In this document: positions 6,336-8,243 of the stretch, piece after piece
Position numbering within the stretch: position 1 is the stretch's first letter
Layout: every line of letters begins with the position of its first letter
NCBI GenBank assembly: GCA_038244055.1
Contig: JBBRTW010000326.1
Span: 1-8,243 of the forward strand
Reading direction: 5' to 3'
Origin: DASPKW01 sp038244055
GTDB lineage: Bacteria > Planctomycetota > Phycisphaerae > Tepidisphaerales > Tepidisphaeraceae
Length of the DNA: 8,243 nucleotides
The notes under the pieces: generated by a model
Database searches by the model: none
Told to the model about the DNA's origin: nothing
What the model saw: the letters and a program-made list of their open reading frames with translations, nothing else
Translations under genes and position numbers: made by a program

Positions 6336-6341
6336 CTCCTT
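6336..6341 (-). promoter_or_regulatory. Shine-Dalgarno AAGGAG for the DUF2383 gene
   Basis: AAGGAG with a 6-nt spacer to the ATG at 6329 separates the true 145-aa gene from the much longer open frame that runs through it. Confidence 0.8.
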
Positions 6342-6635
6342 TCGGCCGGCCCACCATGGACCGGCACGAGGGCTTATTGCCCTGAGGCCGGGATAGGCAA
6401 CGGTCGTGCCAGATCGAGTAAGCCGGATGACTTTGCGTGGACAGCGGCGAGAATACTGTTCAGGCGTGAGGTCCAATGGATGAGCATGGGAAATAGTCGT
6501 CGCAGCCCGCCGCGTCAGCTTGTCGGCCGAGGGCATTTTGTCATTATCCGGCATCGCGGCTAATGGTTGCTTTCGATATTGCTGCAATACAGGATCGAAC
6601 GGATGGGCTGCAAGACAGGTACAGAAGATAGTTTC

Positions 6636-6642
6636 AGGGAGG
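6636..6642 (+). promoter_or_regulatory. Shine-Dalgarno AGGGAGG for the SUMF1 gene
   Basis: AGGGAGG lies 5 nt before the ATG at 6648 and decides the start of the tandem-SUMF1 gene. Confidence 0.75.
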
Positions 6643-6647
6643 TCGAT

Positions 6648-8243
6648 ATGGGATTGCGATGGGCCAGTGTATTCGGTGCGGCGATCGTCTTGATGGCTGC
6701 GGCTTGGGCGCGCTCGGATGATCCGTCCACCAGGCCGGCGGTGCAAACCGTGACATTGAAAGACATGCGCTCGACCCCGGCGCGGGCGAGCTTCGCGATG
6801 GACGTGGTGCGCATCCCGGCCGGGAAGATCACGATCAAGGATGGGCGCGGGCGGGAGAAGGAATTTGAGATCAAGGGGTTCTGGATGGGGAAGTATGAGG
6901 TGCGGTGGGATGATTATGACATCTTCTGGCAAGGCCTGGACATGGAGGATCGCCAGGCATTTATGAAACTTAAATACGATGCCAAAAGCCGGCCGAGCAC
7001 TCCCTATGCGCCTCCGGATGGTGGATACGGGCATGAGGGCTTGCCGGCCGGGGGCATTAATTTCAAAGCCGTCCTTCAATATTGCGATTGGCTGAGCAAG
7101 GAAACGGGCAGGACGGTCCGCCTGCCCACCGAAGCCGAATGGGAATACGCCTGCCGCGCCGGCGGGCCGCCGCTCAAGCCGGATAAGAAGGAACTCGACA
7201 AGATCGCCTGGTACGAAGGCAATTCCGATGACAAGCCACACGAAGTGGGCAAGAAGCTTCCCAATGCCTGGGGCCTCCACGACATGCTCGGCAATGTCGC
7301 GGAGTTTGTGATCGTCGATCCCGAGGACAAGCAGTACGGCGTCGTCGCCGGCGGCTCGTTTGAAGATGAGGCCAAAGACGTGTACTCCGGAGCGCGCGAT
7401 CCGTACAGCCCGAAATGGCAGAAGCGCGATATGAGCATTCCGCCCTCGCGCAGTTGGCTCGATAGCGCGCCATGGGCCGGCTTCCGAATCATCATCGAAG
7501 ACGAAGTCGCCGGTGCCCCCAAGGAGCCGCAGCCGCCGGCCGATCCGCTCAAGCCCAGAACGAAAACCCTCCAACTCAAGATCAACCGCCCCGATGCCAC
7601 CGGCAAACTCGATCCGGCGCATCCGCTGGTGATCCCGATCGAATTGATCCAGATCCCGGCCGGTTCGGTTGCGCTTGATGGTGTCGGGGTGGCCACGCAA
7701 GTCGCGCCGGTCTGGATGGGCAAATATGAAGTGACCTGGGATCTCTACGACATCTACTGGCAGTGGGCGGATATCGCCGATGATGCCGCGCGGCGGCAGG
7801 CGATCGTCGTAGATCGCGCCCCGCGCAATCCCGATGCGTGGTCCCGCCCGAGCAGCCCGTATGCCAGCCCGCATCGCGGGTTCGGCGATGAAGGATTCCC
7901 GGCGGCCTCCATCCATTTCCGCGCGGCCGAGAAATTCTGCGCCTGGCTCAGCGCCCAGACCGGCAACAAGTTCCGCCTGCCCACCGAGTCCGAATGGGAA
8001 TACGCCTGCCGCGCCGGCGGACCGCCGATCAAGCTCGATAAGAAATCGCTGGGGGAGTTCGCCTGGTTCGAAGCCAATTCCGATGAGCAGCCGCACAAAG
8101 TCGGCCAGAAAAAACCCAACGCGTGGGGTTTTTACGACATGCTCGGCAACGTGGCCGAATATGTGATCCGCGCCGCCAACAACCGCGATGGCCTGGTCGC
8201 CGGCGGCAGCTTCGAGGATGAAGCGAAGGATGTGACCTCATCC
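6648..8243 (+). CDS. Exported protein with two tandem FGE-sulfatase (SUMF1) domains, probably non-catalytic (3' end outside window)
   Basis: The frame is open for 532 codons from ATG 6648 to the window edge. A signal peptide covers about residues 1-22 (MGLRWASVFGAAIVLMAAAW). Domain 1 (about 51-283) has MDVVRIPAGK (51-60), FWMGKYEVRWDDY (78-90), VRLPTEAEWEYACRAGG (157-173), NAWGLHDMLGNVAEF (206-220), VVAGGSFEDEAKDV (232-245) and WAGFRI (276-281). A Pro-rich linker (289-303) leads to domain 2 (about 330 onward), with IQIPAGS, WMGKYEVTWDLY, FRLPTESEWEYACRAGG (442-458), NAWGFYDMLGNVAEYV (491-506) and GGSFEDEAKDV (519-529). SUMF1 folds include sulfatase-activating FGE and also non-activating relatives. 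The cysteine pair of FGE, which follows GG-S-(F/Y), is replaced by D and V in both domains, and the usual W after GNV-x-E is F or Y. A binding or structural role is therefore more likely than sulfatase activation. Confidence 0.9.
   Translation, partial: MGLRWASVFGAAIVLMAAAWARSDDPSTRPAVQTVTLKDMRSTPARASFAMDVVRIPAGKITIKDGRGREKEFEIKGFWMGKYEVRWDDYDIFWQGLDMEDRQAFMKLKYDAKSRPSTPYAPPDGGYGHEGLPAGGINFKAVLQYCDWLSKETGRTVRLPTEAEWEYACRAGGPPLKPDKKELDKIAWYEGNSDDKPHEVGKKLPNAWGLHDMLGNVAEFVIVDPEDKQYGVVAGGSFEDEAKDVYSGARDPYSPKWQKRDMSIPPSRSWLDSAPWAGFRIIIEDEVAGAPKEPQPPADPLKPRTKTLQLKINRPDATGKLDPAHPLVIPIELIQIPAGSVALDGVGVATQVAPVWMGKYEVTWDLYDIYWQWADIADDAARRQAIVVDRAPRNPDAWSRPSSPYASPHRGFGDEGFPAASIHFRAAEKFCAWLSAQTGNKFRLPTESEWEYACRAGGPPIKLDKKSLGEFAWFEANSDEQPHKVGQKKPNAWGFYDMLGNVAEYVIRAANNRDGLVAGGSFEDEAKDVTSS
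7117..7178 (+). repeat. Coding duplication, copy 1 (SUMF1 core)
   Basis: These 62 nt recur at 7972-8033, exactly 855 nt (285 codons) later, with four differences that I can count. The match is much closer than for the rest of the two domains. Confidence 0.8.
7972..8033 (+). repeat. Coding duplication, copy 2 (SUMF1 core)
   Basis: This is the partner of 7117-7178, in domain 2, in the same frame and orientation. It encodes RLPTESEWEYACRAGGPPIK against RLPTEAEWEYACRAGGPPLK in copy 1. Confidence 0.8.

Larger units (their letters stand above)
6330..6647. other. Divergent promoter region of 318 nt, no gene recognised
   Basis: This gap should carry promoters for the DUF2383 gene (minus) and the SUMF1 gene (plus). 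I see no strong -35/-10 pair. A short GCCGG/CCGGC hairpin (6345-6349 with 6361-6365) encloses CCATGG in the leader of the DUF2383 gene. An open minus frame from 6554 lacks a ribosome site and is not called. This is the only gap without a clear short tandem array. Confidence 0.5.

Noticed and set aside
5575..6396. 273-aa open frame on the plus strand (and a 211-aa frame at 5928-6563)
   Set aside because: Both overlap the DUF2383 gene antisense, lack ribosome sites and show no protein family features.
6330..6554. Small minus-strand gene starting MPDNDKMPSADK
   Set aside because: No ribosome site is present, the frame fuses directly into the DUF2383 gene, and the composition after the first 35 residues looks like spacer.
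5892..8096. 734-aa open frame on the minus strand through the SUMF1 gene
   Set aside because: Only its last 145 residues are a real gene (DUF2383, own ribosome site at 6336-6341). The rest is antisense to the SUMF1 gene, and its internal repeats simply mirror that gene's two domains.

Overview
This is a GC-rich, gene-dense stretch of bacterial chromosome, most likely from a planctomycete-like organism (Phycisphaerae or a relative). That placement is an inference from gene style: an exported PQQ-type beta-propeller protein with a DWPQQLGPGRNG entry motif, a large exported double FGE-sulfatase (SUMF1) protein, several small exported proteins of no known function, and long low-complexity spacers. 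No rRNA, tRNA or universal marker gene is present to confirm it. I see no transposase, integrase, CRISPR array, phage gene or tRNA.

Layout from left to right. At 1-1105 (minus strand, 3' end outside the window) lies a PQQ-like beta-propeller protein. It is divergent from a tandem pair of exported paralogues on the plus strand, 1261-2457 and 2575-3990, both resembling the DUF4139 family. That pair converges on two minus-strand genes for small exported proteins, 4172-4744 (190 aa, internally duplicated) and 4904-5506 (200 aa, possibly NTF2-like). After a gene-poor gap, 5892-6329 (minus) encodes a PA2169-type (DUF2383) four-helix-bundle protein. It is divergent from 6648-8243 (plus, 3' end outside the window), an exported protein with two SUMF1 domains that both appear to have lost the residues needed for FGE catalysis. 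Most products carry a signal peptide, so the theme is envelope or periplasmic proteins. No shared pathway can be proved from the sequence.

The most unusual signal is in the spacers. Four of the six gene gaps contain short tandem arrays with a seven-base period but different unit sequences (TTCATCC, AATCCNN, AGTTTTT, TTATGTY, TTCATCN). A fifth gap holds a degenerate eight-base version (GACAATGG). These arrays touch functional sites: one holds the start codon of the second DUF4139-like gene, one forms the leader of the PQQ gene, one runs into the stop codon of the 200-aa gene, and one forms both arms of a 26-bp hairpin between convergent genes. A dispersed REP-like hairpin element lies between the two DUF4139-like genes.

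The two genes that run off the window edges (1-1105 and 6648-8243) were read directly from the sequence. Each is open over its whole visible length.
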